NCBI GenBank assembly: GCA_963749515.1
Contig: CAVVMR010000006.1
Span: 248,001 to 312,000, forward strand
Origin: Gaiellasilicea sp963749515
GTDB taxonomy: Bacteria; Actinomycetota; Thermoleophilia; Gaiellales; Gaiellaceae
Length of the DNA stretch: 64,000 nucleotides
Direction of reading: 5' to 3'
Of the stretch, positions 29,759 to 37,347 are shown piece by piece (within the stretch, counting starts at the first letter, position 1; each line of letters starts with the position of its first letter). The notes under the pieces are model-generated. The model made no database searches. It saw nothing but the letters and a program-made list of their open reading frames with translations, and was not told where the DNA came from. The position numbers and the translations under genes were made by a program.

Positions 29759-30709
29759 CTAGGCGCCGGGAATCGAGAGCCGCACGACGAGCGTGTAGGT
29801 CCGCTCGGACGTGCTCGTGCTGATCAGCGTGGCCCTGCAGTCCGCAGGCCCGAGGTTGAGCCGGTCGATCGAGACGGTCGTCGTTCCCGTCCCGATCGTG
29901 CGGAGCGCCACCCGGTCGCCGTCGCAGCGGATCTCCAGCCTCGCCCGTGACCTCTTCTCCTTCGAGCCGGTGAAGATGGCCTTGGCCGTCACGCGCCGGC
30001 CCGGGCCGAGCAGGCTGAACGGGATGCCGACGCCGAGCTTCGGCACGAGCGTGCCGTGCCGGGAGATCGAGACCGGCTTGAGCGCCGGTAGCGGCGCGAT
30101 CTCGGGCTCTGGGCCGAGCCCGAGGTCGAACTTCAGCGCGGCGAGAACGGTCGCGTTCGGCGCAGTGAGCCAGCCGATGTTGTACTTCCCGTCGCCGAGA
30201 GCGAGCTGTGTGTAGTCCTCGGCGAAGATCTCGGCGATGCTGCGGTCCCAGCCGAGGACGTAGTTGGTCGCGACGCTGTTCACGCGCACGAGCCGGTCCA
30301 TGCCACGCGCACGCCACCAGACCGACGTCCCGTTCGGCTCGCGTACGCCGGTCACCGGCGTCGAGCGGTCGAGGTGGTGGCCGTACTCGTGCACGACGGT
30401 GTGCGCGTTGTCGTCGCTCTGCTCGGCCGGGACGACCATCACGTTGCGCGAGTAGCAGCCGGCTGCGTTGCGGCCGCACGTCGAACGGACCTCGTCCCAG
30501 GAGACGATGTCCACCCGCACAGTCGTGATCTCGTCGCGATGCGGCGCGGCGCGCAGGAGCGCCGCGTACCACTCGGGGTCGACACCCTCGACGCGGACGT
30601 CGAAGCGGATCGAGCGGCCTTCGTTGTCCGGGAGGACGACTTCTGCCGCGCCTGCCTCGCCTGCGAACACGAGCGAGAGCAGCAGCACAGGCAGGAGCAG
30701 ACGGCGCAT
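29759..30709 (-). CDS. secreted HEXXH putative zinc metalloprotease
   Basis: I do not recognise a named family. The 316 residues start at ATG 30709 with a signal peptide (RRLLLPVLLLSLVFAGEAGA). A zincin motif HTVVHEYGHHLD places HEXXH at 107-111. A possible third ligand, Glu near 168, sits in SIAEIFAEDY. Two Cys near 78 and 85 may pair. The last 90 residues look like a beta domain. The frame is open upstream, but the downstream ATG with the signal peptide is the better start. It converges with the GH3 gene and diverges from the next gene across a 26-bp palindrome. Proteolytic activity is inferred from the motif only. Confidence 0.75.
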   Translation of the reverse strand: MRRLLLPVLLLSLVFAGEAGAAEVVLPDNEGRSIRFDVRVEGVDPEWYAALLRAAPHRDEITTVRVDIVSWDEVRSTCGRNAAGCYSRNVMVVPAEQSDDNAHTVVHEYGHHLDRSTPVTGVREPNGTSVWWRARGMDRLVRVNSVATNYVLGWDRSIAEIFAEDYTQLALGDGKYNIGWLTAPNATVLAALKFDLGLGPEPEIAPLPALKPVSISRHGTLVPKLGVGIPFSLLGPGRRVTAKAIFTGSKEKRSRARLEIRCDGDRVALRTIGTGTTTVSIDRLNLGPADCRATLISTSTSERTYTLVVRLSIPGA

Positions 30710-30762
30710 CGCGCGAATCGTAGAGAGGCCCCGGTAAGAGGAAGGTAAAACCGCCGAAGCCG

Positions 30763-30788
30763 CATCGTCACAGACGTCTGCGACGATG
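30763..30788. promoter_or_regulatory. 26-bp near-perfect palindrome in a divergent promoter region
   Basis: The arms CATCGTC and GACGATG and the core CAGACGTCTG are symmetric about the centre; only the single bases between core and arms (A, C) fail to pair. It lies between the HEXXH gene and the clan-A glycosidase gene. Its right end covers an ATG (30786), so the in-frame ATG at 30801 is the more likely start. An operator serving both genes is the simplest reading. Confidence 0.55.
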
Positions 30789-30800
30789 GGCCGCTGCCCG

Positions 30801-32618
30801 ATGACCCGACTCGCACTCATTCTGTCTGCCGCCGCTGCCGTGCTCGCACTCACGCTCGGTGCCACGTTCGCCTCGCCGAGCGCGCCGCTGGTCGTCGGCG
30901 TGAACGAGGATCACCCAAAGTTTCAGCAGGACGCCGGCGCAGCCATGTTCGGGGAGCTGAGCACGATCGGGCTGACCGAGAGCGTCATCTCGGTCAAGTG
31001 GGATCCGGCCCAGCCGGAGACGATCCCGGACGAGGCGCACCTGGTGACGGTGATCGCGGCCGCGAAGGAGAAGGGAGTGAAGGTCGTCCTCGCCCTCTAC
31101 CCCGCCAAGGCTCGCGCCGTGGCCGACAACGGTCCCACCGGCTTCGTCGAGTTCTGCGGGCGAGCCGCGGCAGCGTTCCCGGATGCCGCTGCGTTCATCG
31201 TCGGCAACGAGCCGAACCAGCCGCGCTTCTGGCAGCCCCAGTTCAAGCCGGACGGAAGCCAGGCTTCTGCCGCGGCCTTCTTGCCTGTGCTCGCGGGCTG
31301 CTACGACGCGATTCACCCGACGGGCAAGGAAGTGATCGGCGTCGGTCTGTCGCCGCGCGGCAACGACAATCCACGCGCACTCTCCAACGTCTCCACTTCG
31401 CCGATCCGCTTCATCCGCGCGCTCGGCGCCGCGTACCGCGCGAGCGGTCGCAGGGAGCCGATCATGGATGCGTTCAGCTTCCACCCGTACCCCAACGCGA
31501 ACAACGACACGCCGTTCGTCGGCTACGAGTGGCCGAACGCCGGCATGCCGAACTTCGACCGCATCAAGCAGGCGCTCTGGGACGCCTTCAACGGCACGAA
31601 GCAACCGCACGTCGAGACCGGCCTGCGGCTCTGGCTGGACGAAGTCGGCTGGCAGGTCCCGACCGAGGGCGACGCGTACACCGGGGTGGAGAACGTTCCG
31701 ACCGTCGCCGAGGCTGGGCAGGCCGCGTTCCACGGCGCGGTCGTCCGGCTCGCCGCGTGCGACGCGCAGATCGAGGCGCTCCACTTCTTCCACTGGATCG
31801 ACGAGTCCGACCGCAGCGGCTTCCAGAGCGGTGCCTTCCGCGCCGACGGGACTCGGCGACCTGCCTTCGATGCCATCGCGCAGGCCGTCTCCGACACCAA
31901 GGGCGGCACGTTCTGCCCCGGCAGCGCGGTCACCTGGAAGCACCGGACCTCGGTCGTCGGTGCAGCCGCGCGACTCACGCGACCGCCCGCACGCGTCATC
32001 GAGGCCACTGCCGGAGAGAACGCGATCGCGACGTACGGTCTCGTCGACGTCGGCAGGAAGCGGACGCTGAGTGCAGCCGACAAGAAGGCGGTCGGCGTCG
32101 CGCTCGCCTTGCGCTCGACCCGCAAGGGCGGTGCGCGCTTCGGTGCACCGGTCGCGCGCTCGACTCTGCTCCGCGCCTACTTCAAGCGACGGCTCGTCGT
32201 GCCCACCACCCGGCTGCGGGCGAGCCGGTACGTGCTCGCAATCTCGATGGCTGCCGAATCCAATCGCAACAGGACGTCGCTCTTCGTCGGCCCGAGCTTC
32301 GCGGGCGGGGGACAGCTGGTGGCGACGACGGCTCAGGCGGGACCCATTCGATCCGACACCGCGCGGGTTTCCGGCTCGGTCAAGGCTCCGCTCGGGGCGA
32401 AGGTCGAGGCGTGGTTCGAGTACGGGCCGCGATCGACGCTGACCCGCACGACGAAGCCCGTGGTCCTCGGCCCGAACGTCCTGAGCGTTTCCGCGCAGCT
32501 GTCCGATCTGCGGCCGTACGCGCGCTGGTCCTACCGGCTCGTGGTGCGTGAGCGCGGCAGGCCGGGGACGAAAGCCGTCGGCACCACGCGGGTGTTCATG
32601 CTGAAGAAGCCGGCCTAG
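30801..32618 (+). CDS. secreted glycoside-hydrolase-like TIM-barrel protein (clan GH-A fold)
   Basis: This is a secreted protein of about 605 residues: a signal peptide (RLALILSAAAAVLALTLGA, cut near TFASP) followed by a barrel-like domain to about residue 370. VGNEPNQPRFW has the NEP acid/base signature of clan GH-A, and RLWLDEVGWQVP supplies a nucleophile-like Glu on a late strand. FSFHPYPN and HFFHWIDE fit such a fold. The remaining 235 residues look like beta domains and contain WFEYGPRSTLTRTT, resembling fibronectin-like repeats. The substrate and GH family are not identifiable by eye. ATG 30801 was chosen over 30786, which lies in a palindrome. Confidence 0.7.
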   Translation: MTRLALILSAAAAVLALTLGATFASPSAPLVVGVNEDHPKFQQDAGAAMFGELSTIGLTESVISVKWDPAQPETIPDEAHLVTVIAAAKEKGVKVVLALYPAKARAVADNGPTGFVEFCGRAAAAFPDAAAFIVGNEPNQPRFWQPQFKPDGSQASAAAFLPVLAGCYDAIHPTGKEVIGVGLSPRGNDNPRALSNVSTSPIRFIRALGAAYRASGRREPIMDAFSFHPYPNANNDTPFVGYEWPNAGMPNFDRIKQALWDAFNGTKQPHVETGLRLWLDEVGWQVPTEGDAYTGVENVPTVAEAGQAAFHGAVVRLAACDAQIEALHFFHWIDESDRSGFQSGAFRADGTRRPAFDAIAQAVSDTKGGTFCPGSAVTWKHRTSVVGAAARLTRPPARVIEATAGENAIATYGLVDVGRKRTLSAADKKAVGVALALRSTRKGGARFGAPVARSTLLRAYFKRRLVVPTTRLRASRYVLAISMAAESNRNRTSLFVGPSFAGGGQLVATTAQAGPIRSDTARVSGSVKAPLGAKVEAWFEYGPRSTLTRTTKPVVLGPNVLSVSAQLSDLRPYARWSYRLVVRERGRPGTKAVGTTRVFMLKKPA

Positions 32619-32620
32619 CC

Positions 32621-32669
32621 CGGCGGCACGCCGTAAGCGCTAGGTGCTTACGCGCAGGTCGTGCCGCCG
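32621..32669. terminator. nested hairpin, probable bidirectional terminator
   Basis: The outer arms CGGCGGCACG (32621-32630) and CGTGCCGCCG (32660-32669) enclose the inner arms CGTAAGC (32632-32638) and GCTTACG (32646-32652). It separates two convergent genes and includes the last codons and stop of the minus-strand gene. There is no T-tract, so the termination role is inferred. Confidence 0.6.
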
Positions 32670-33613
32670 ATGCACGACTGGCCCGTCTGGCAGCAGGTGA
32701 GACTCGCGCCGGAGCCGCAGATCCGGTCCGCGTCACAGCAGCTGCCCTGGATCCCCTGACCGACGAGGAACTTGCCCTGCAGCGAGACCTGGCTCGGGTC
32801 GCAGCAGGCAACGATCCGGGAGCTGCCCGGGTCGTCTGGGACCTGCCTGGCCGGCGGACAACAGACCCACGGCGACGATTTGGTGAAGCCGCCGATGCCC
32901 TTGGGCAGCTGCTTGATGCACTTGTTCGGCTTCGCACAGCACATTCTCTTCTGCGCGCCGTCGGGGCCGACGCCGCAGCAGGACTCCTTGTCTTTCTTGC
33001 AGCACCGCCCCGGGCTCTTCGGATCGCCGGGCTCGCGGCAGCAGAACGTCGTGGCGGGGTTGCAGCAAGTTCCGTTGCCGCCGCACTTGTCGCAGCACTT
33101 GCCGTTGCGGCAGAGCTGCTTCGTCTTGTGGCAGCAGAGCGGCGTACCGGTGGTGCCGCACTTGATCGTATTGGCCGGGCATGCGGGCAGGCACCGTCCC
33201 TGGTAGCAGACCTCCGCCGGCAGCGTCGGCCGCGCCTTGAGACAGCACTGCTTGGCGCCGCACTTGAATTTGCCGGTCGGACAGACGAAGTTGCACTTCC
33301 CGCCGGACGCACCGCAGCCGCCCCTTGCGCAGCACCACGACATCTGGTTCGGATGCTCCGCGGAGTCGTTCGGCCCGATGCAGCAGTCCTGCTCGTAGCC
33401 GGGGGTGGTGGTGCAGCACCCACCCTCGTGCGTGCCGTACTTGATCTTGACGTAGCACCGCCTGCACGTCTGCGAGCGAGCGCCTGCCGAGCCCGGCCTC
33501 AAGGCCGGAAACGCCGTCACCGCGAGCGCGGCTCCGATCGTCCGCAACGCGCGCCGGCGTGGCATCGGCGTCGCCAGGGACCGGGCGAGGTCGTCGAAGA
33601 AGTCGGCCTTCAC
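32648..33613 (-). CDS. secreted protein with 46 cysteines and a Tat-like signal
   Basis: I do not recognise this family. It has 321 residues from GTG 33613, which overlaps the stop of the MauE-Trx gene (GTGA). The N-terminus has PRRRALRTIG followed by a hydrophobic stretch ending near GSAGA, a plausible twin-arginine signal though not the full consensus. The mature part has 46 Cys in about 270 residues, including 15 CC pairs, spaced among Gly and Lys (for example NGKCCDKCGG, CRNGKCC, MCCAKPNKC). This suggests a dense disulfide-knotted extracellular protein, or less likely a metal-binding one. Its coupling to a membrane thiol oxidoreductase supports disulfides. Confidence 0.8.
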   Translation of the reverse strand: MKADFFDDLARSLATPMPRRRALRTIGAALAVTAFPALRPGSAGARSQTCRRCYVKIKYGTHEGGCCTTTPGYEQDCCIGPNDSAEHPNQMSWCCARGGCGASGGKCNFVCPTGKFKCGAKQCCLKARPTLPAEVCYQGRCLPACPANTIKCGTTGTPLCCHKTKQLCRNGKCCDKCGGNGTCCNPATTFCCREPGDPKSPGRCCKKDKESCCGVGPDGAQKRMCCAKPNKCIKQLPKGIGGFTKSSPWVCCPPARQVPDDPGSSRIVACCDPSQVSLQGKFLVGQGIQGSCCDADRICGSGASLTCCQTGQSCIGGTTCA

Positions 33614-35109
33614 GACCCCGTCCTTGCGGCGATGGGCTGGATCGATCCGGCCGCTCCCCGGCCTGCGAGCGCGAAGACGCCTTCCGCGCCGGCCGCCAGC
33701 GGCGAAGCGATCCGGCCGTCGCGGTCGAGGAGGACTGCCATCGGTGTCCCCCCGGCCTCGAAGGCCGAGCCGGCGGCGAACTCGGGATCGAGCGCGACGG
33801 TGGAGGAGAAGCCCTCCGCCCGCGTCGATGCCTCGTCGCCCGACGAGACGATGAGGAGTCGCGGCGCGCCGGCGGGGGTGTCTTCCTCCCAGGCGAGGAC
33901 ATCGTCGCGCATCGAGTTGCAGAAGCCGCAGTCCGGGCTCCAGAAGAGAACGACCGTCTCCTGGCCCGCCAGGCCGGCGAAGGAGATCGTCTCTCCGTCG
34001 AGCACGGCCAGTTGGAGGTCGGGAGCGGGCGATCCGACCGGGAGGCCCTCGTCGCCCTCGCCGTCGCCCAGCGAGCGAGCGAGCAGCTGCTCGATCCAGT
34101 CGGTACCCGGCGCAACGTGGCTCGCGATCGTCCCATCCGCGGCGACGAGCACGGCGCTCGGCGTGCCGGCGGCCTGATAGGCCTCGTACACGGCGAGATC
34201 CTGGTCGGAGAGGACGCGCTCCAGCCCGTGCTCCTCGGCCTCGGCGAGACTTGCCTTCCGGTCGCCGCCGTTGGCGATCGCGATCGTGAGCACCGACGCA
34301 TGCTCGGCTTGCCAGCCGGCGACGTCCGGGAGGAGGGCCTGGCACGGTCCGCAGGTCGGGCTCGTGAAGAGCAGCAGCAGCGGCAGCCCCGGCGCAAGCA
34401 GATCGTCGAGCGAGACGTTGCTCCCATCCGTGTCGGCAGCGACGAACGCAGGCGCTGTCGTGCCCGGCTCGAGGCCGAGCTCCGGCGGAGCCTCGTACTC
34501 CGGCTCGGCCTCGATCCCGGCCGCGGCCAGCCGCTGCTCGATCCCGTCGATGCGGACGAGCACATTCCCGTACGAGCGCAGCAGCGAGAGGAACGCCAGT
34601 ACGCCCGCCGTTCCGAGGACGGCCGCCGCGACCGAGACGACGAGCGCGAGCAGGCCCGCGCCGGAGAGGTCGGCGATCCAGCCGACTGCGGACGGCGTCT
34701 CGCCCGCCACGCCGGCGCCGAGCGCCGTCACGGCCAGCAGTGCGAGGCCACCGTTTCGAACCAGCGTCTTCCAGCTGGCCGGCGCCGAGTGGAGCTGCCC
34801 GAAGCAGTGACAGTCAGGTGCCCGCCCCTGCACGAGACCGACGGCGATCGCAACGGAGAAGAGAGCCAGCAGCACGAGGGCGGCGACTCCGCCGAGCTCC
34901 CTGGTCGGCGCGGCGACGAGGAGACCGGCCGCCGTCAACTCGCTGAGCGGGAGCACGTATGCGAGCAGCCCGACGAGGACCTTCGGCGCGCCGAACTCCT
35001 CGACCGCCTTGCGCGTTCCGGGCAGGTCGGCCAGCTTCGCGATCCCTGCGGCGACGAACACGCCCGCGAGCACCAGCCCCGCGACGAGCCCGAGCACGCC
35101 CAGCGTCAT
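33610..35109 (-). CDS. MauE membrane domain fused to two TlpA-like thioredoxin domains
   Basis: This 499-residue thiol-disulfide protein has a MauE/DoxX-like membrane part (about 1-135, four helices) with DCHCFGQ at 99-105 giving a redox pair C100/C102. A further helix lies near 150-176, followed by two periplasm-facing thioredoxin folds. The first has PTCGPC (C253/C256) and cis-Pro GTP at 315-317; the second has PDCGFC (C394/C397) and cis-Pro GTP at 454-456. In methylamine dehydrogenase biogenesis MauE and the thioredoxin MauD together form the disulfides of the cysteine-rich light chain. Here both functions are in one chain, directly upstream of a 46-Cys secreted protein with a four-base overlap, so that protein is the likely client. 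Confidence 0.85.
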   Translation of the reverse strand: MTLGVLGLVAGLVLAGVFVAAGIAKLADLPGTRKAVEEFGAPKVLVGLLAYVLPLSELTAAGLLVAAPTRELGGVAALVLLALFSVAIAVGLVQGRAPDCHCFGQLHSAPASWKTLVRNGGLALLAVTALGAGVAGETPSAVGWIADLSGAGLLALVVSVAAAVLGTAGVLAFLSLLRSYGNVLVRIDGIEQRLAAAGIEAEPEYEAPPELGLEPGTTAPAFVAADTDGSNVSLDDLLAPGLPLLLLFTSPTCGPCQALLPDVAGWQAEHASVLTIAIANGGDRKASLAEAEEHGLERVLSDQDLAVYEAYQAAGTPSAVLVAADGTIASHVAPGTDWIEQLLARSLGDGEGDEGLPVGSPAPDLQLAVLDGETISFAGLAGQETVVLFWSPDCGFCNSMRDDVLAWEEDTPAGAPRLLIVSSGDEASTRAEGFSSTVALDPEFAAGSAFEAGGTPMAVLLDRDGRIASPLAAGAEGVFALAGRGAAGSIQPIAARTGS

Positions 35110-35293
35110 CGCGGAGTCTCAGAAAGAGAGAGCAGGCAGCAGCGGGCGGACGGGCCCGACATCGCTGACCACCTCTCTGAAGAAGACGCGCGCGGCGTTC
35201 GTCGCCCGCACGAAAAATCCGAAGGAACGTGCTGAGCATACTCGCCTGGTCGGAAGAATGCTCGCGGCGCAGGGGAGGTAAAGTCGAGCCGCC

Positions 35294-36611
35294 GTGTGCT
35301 TCGACCGCGACTCGCTGCCTCCGATCCCGGTGATCTCGGGCGCGGCGATCTCCCCACGACGAGCTCGTCTTCGAAGCGCGCGGCGGCAACCGGCTGGCGG
35401 CGTTCGCCGCGACACCTGACGAGCCGAGCGGCGCCGGGATCGTGATCCTCCCGGACATTCGCGGTCTCTACCGCTTCTACGAGGAGCTCGCGCTGCGGTT
35501 CGCCGAGCGCGGCTACAGTGCGGTTGCGATCGACTACTTCGGGCGCACGGCCGGCGTGTCGAAGCGAGACGACGAGTTCGAGTACCGGCCGCATGTGGAG
35601 CAGACGACGCCGGCGGGCGTCCAGGCCGACACCGCCGAGGTCGCCGCGTGGCTTCGCGAGGCCGGCAGCCGCTCGATCTTCACGGTCGGTTTCTGCTCTG
35701 GCGGCCGCCACTCCTGGCTGGCGGCCGCGGGAGCCCACAGCCTCGCCGGCGCGATCGGCTTCTACGGCCGGCCGGGCCCGGGAGCGGACGGCTCACCCGG
35801 CCCCACGCAACGGGCCGGTGAGCTGGGAGCACCGATCCTCGGGCTGATGGGCGGCGCCGACGCCGGCATCCCGGTGGAGCAGGTGCGTGAGTTCGAGGCG
35901 GCGCTCGCGGCGGCGGCCGTCGAGCTCGAGAGCGTGCTCAATCACGTGCTCCTGCACCAGACCGTGATCGGCCAGGAAGCGATCGCACAGATGGAGCTCG
36001 CCGGCGCCTTTCCCGACGTCGTCATCGGTTGCGTCGGCGGCGGCTCGAACTTCGCCGGGCTCGCGTTCCCGTTCATCCGCGAGAAGATCGCCGGCCGCGA
36101 GATCGACGTGCTCGCCTGCGAGCCCGCCGCCTGCCCGACTCTTACGCGCGGCCTGTTCGCCTATGACTTCGGGGACACGAGCAAGCTGACGCCGCTCGTT
36201 CCGATGCACACGCTGGGGCACGACTTCGTGCCCGCGCCGATCCACGCCGGCGGCCTCCGCTACCACGGCGTTGCGCCGCTGATCTCGCAGCTCGTCCAGG
36301 ACGGACTGATCCGTGCGGAGGCGTATCTCCAGAGCGACGTCTTCGCCTCGGCCATCCGCTTCGCGAACAGCGAGGGGATCATCCCGGCGCCGGAGTCGTC
36401 GCATGCGATCCACGGCGCCCTCGAGGCAGCGCGCCTGGCCGACGAGGCGGGGGAGCAGCGGACGATTCTCTTCAACCTCTCCGGCCACGGCCACTTCGAC
36501 ATGGCCGCGTACGACAACTACCTCGCCGGGAAGCTGGAGGACGTCGCGCTCGACCAGGCAGAGATCGAGCGCGCGCTGCGCGCGATCGAGGGCCTGCCGG
36601 TTCCCGCCTAG
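35294..36611 (+). pseudogene. dienelactone hydrolase fused in frame to the C-terminal part of a TrpB2-like PLP enzyme (chimera, plus a +1 frameshift)
   Basis: The N-terminal part (from GTG 35294) is a dienelactone hydrolase: the nucleophile elbow GFCSGG and the Asp block GGADAGIP are present. Near 35925 the sequence changes without loss of frame into SVLNHVLLHQTVIGQEAI and IGCVGGGSNFAGLAFPF, the distal half of TrpB2-type tryptophan synthase beta. The hydrolase lacks its catalytic His region and the TrpB part lacks the PLP-binding Lys half, so neither enzyme is complete. A separate +1 base in TCCCCACGAC (35351-35354) breaks the first 20 codons; without it they read SHDELVFEARGGNRLAAF. A deletion fusing two genes or an assembly join are both possible. 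Confidence 0.8.
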
Positions 36612-36612
36612 C

Positions 36613-37296
36613 TCAGCGGAGTTCGGTGAGCATCGTCTGCATCCGGGCGATCTCGATCTGCTGGTCCGCGTCGACGTGTCGTGCGAACGCGCCCGCCTCG
36701 GGCTCGGCGCCCCCGTCGGCGTCGAAGAGCTCCGTCACCATCTGCATCGCGCCCTGGTGATGCCGGATCATCGACTCGAGGAAGAGGCGCTCAAACGTCT
36801 TGCCGCGCGCGGCGGCCAGCTTCTTTAGCTCGTGCTCGGTCAGCATGCCCGGCATCAGCCCCTGCCAGACTCCGTGCGCGTGCCCGTGCTGCCGGTGAAG
36901 CACGGGTGCGTCCTCCTTGCGTGCCTCGAGCCAGCTTCGCATCTGCTCGATCTCGGCCACCTGTGAGACGTCGATCCGCTTCGCGAGGAGGCCGACGCCC
37001 TTGTCGGCGGTGCGCGACGGTACGAGCGCGGTCATCCGCAGCGCTTGCGCGTGGTGGTGGATCATTCCCTGCATGAAGCGCACGTCGACGGCGGTGTGCT
37101 TCGGCGGCTCGATCTCCGCGAGGTCTTCGGGTGTGAGCGTCCGGGTCGGTTCGCCCGGCGCGCCCGGCTGGACGGTGTTCGGCGCCGTCTCGCCCTGCTG
37201 CGCATCGCTTTCGGAGCCACTGCAGGCGGTGAGTACGAGTGCGAGCCCGAGGACGAGCACGAGAGAGAATGCCGGCTGCCATTTGACCCAGGCCAT
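36613..37296 (-). CDS. DUF305 lipoprotein
   Basis: This 227-residue protein has a lipoprotein signal (VLVLGLALVLTAC, lipobox Cys 25). The mature part has two DUF305 repeats, each with a His-rich helix: FMQGMIHHHAQALRMT near residue 75 and MIRHHQGAMQMV near 175, plus an RQHGHAHG segment between. DUF305 proteins are ferritin-like bundles often found with copper genes; metal binding here is inferred from the His clusters. It converges on the chimera with one base between stops and diverges from the LVIVD gene. Confidence 0.85.
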   Translation of the reverse strand: MAWVKWQPAFSLVLVLGLALVLTACSGSESDAQQGETAPNTVQPGAPGEPTRTLTPEDLAEIEPPKHTAVDVRFMQGMIHHHAQALRMTALVPSRTADKGVGLLAKRIDVSQVAEIEQMRSWLEARKEDAPVLHRQHGHAHGVWQGLMPGMLTEHELKKLAAARGKTFERLFLESMIRHHQGAMQMVTELFDADGGAEPEAGAFARHVDADQQIEIARMQTMLTELR

Positions 37297-37301
37297 GACG
37301 C

Positions 37302-37318
37302 AATATTAGTCTCGCTAA
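37302..37318. promoter_or_regulatory. imperfect inverted repeat between divergent DUF305 and LVIVD genes
   Basis: TATTAGTCTCGCTAAAT contains TTAG and CTAA separated by five bases, vaguely like DtxR/MntR-type metal-regulator boxes. It is A/T-rich against the local background and lies within ten bases of the DUF305 start. It may simply be a -10 region. The identification is weak. Confidence 0.25.
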
Positions 37319-37347
37319 ATCTGTCCAACCCCCGGAAGGACGGTTCC

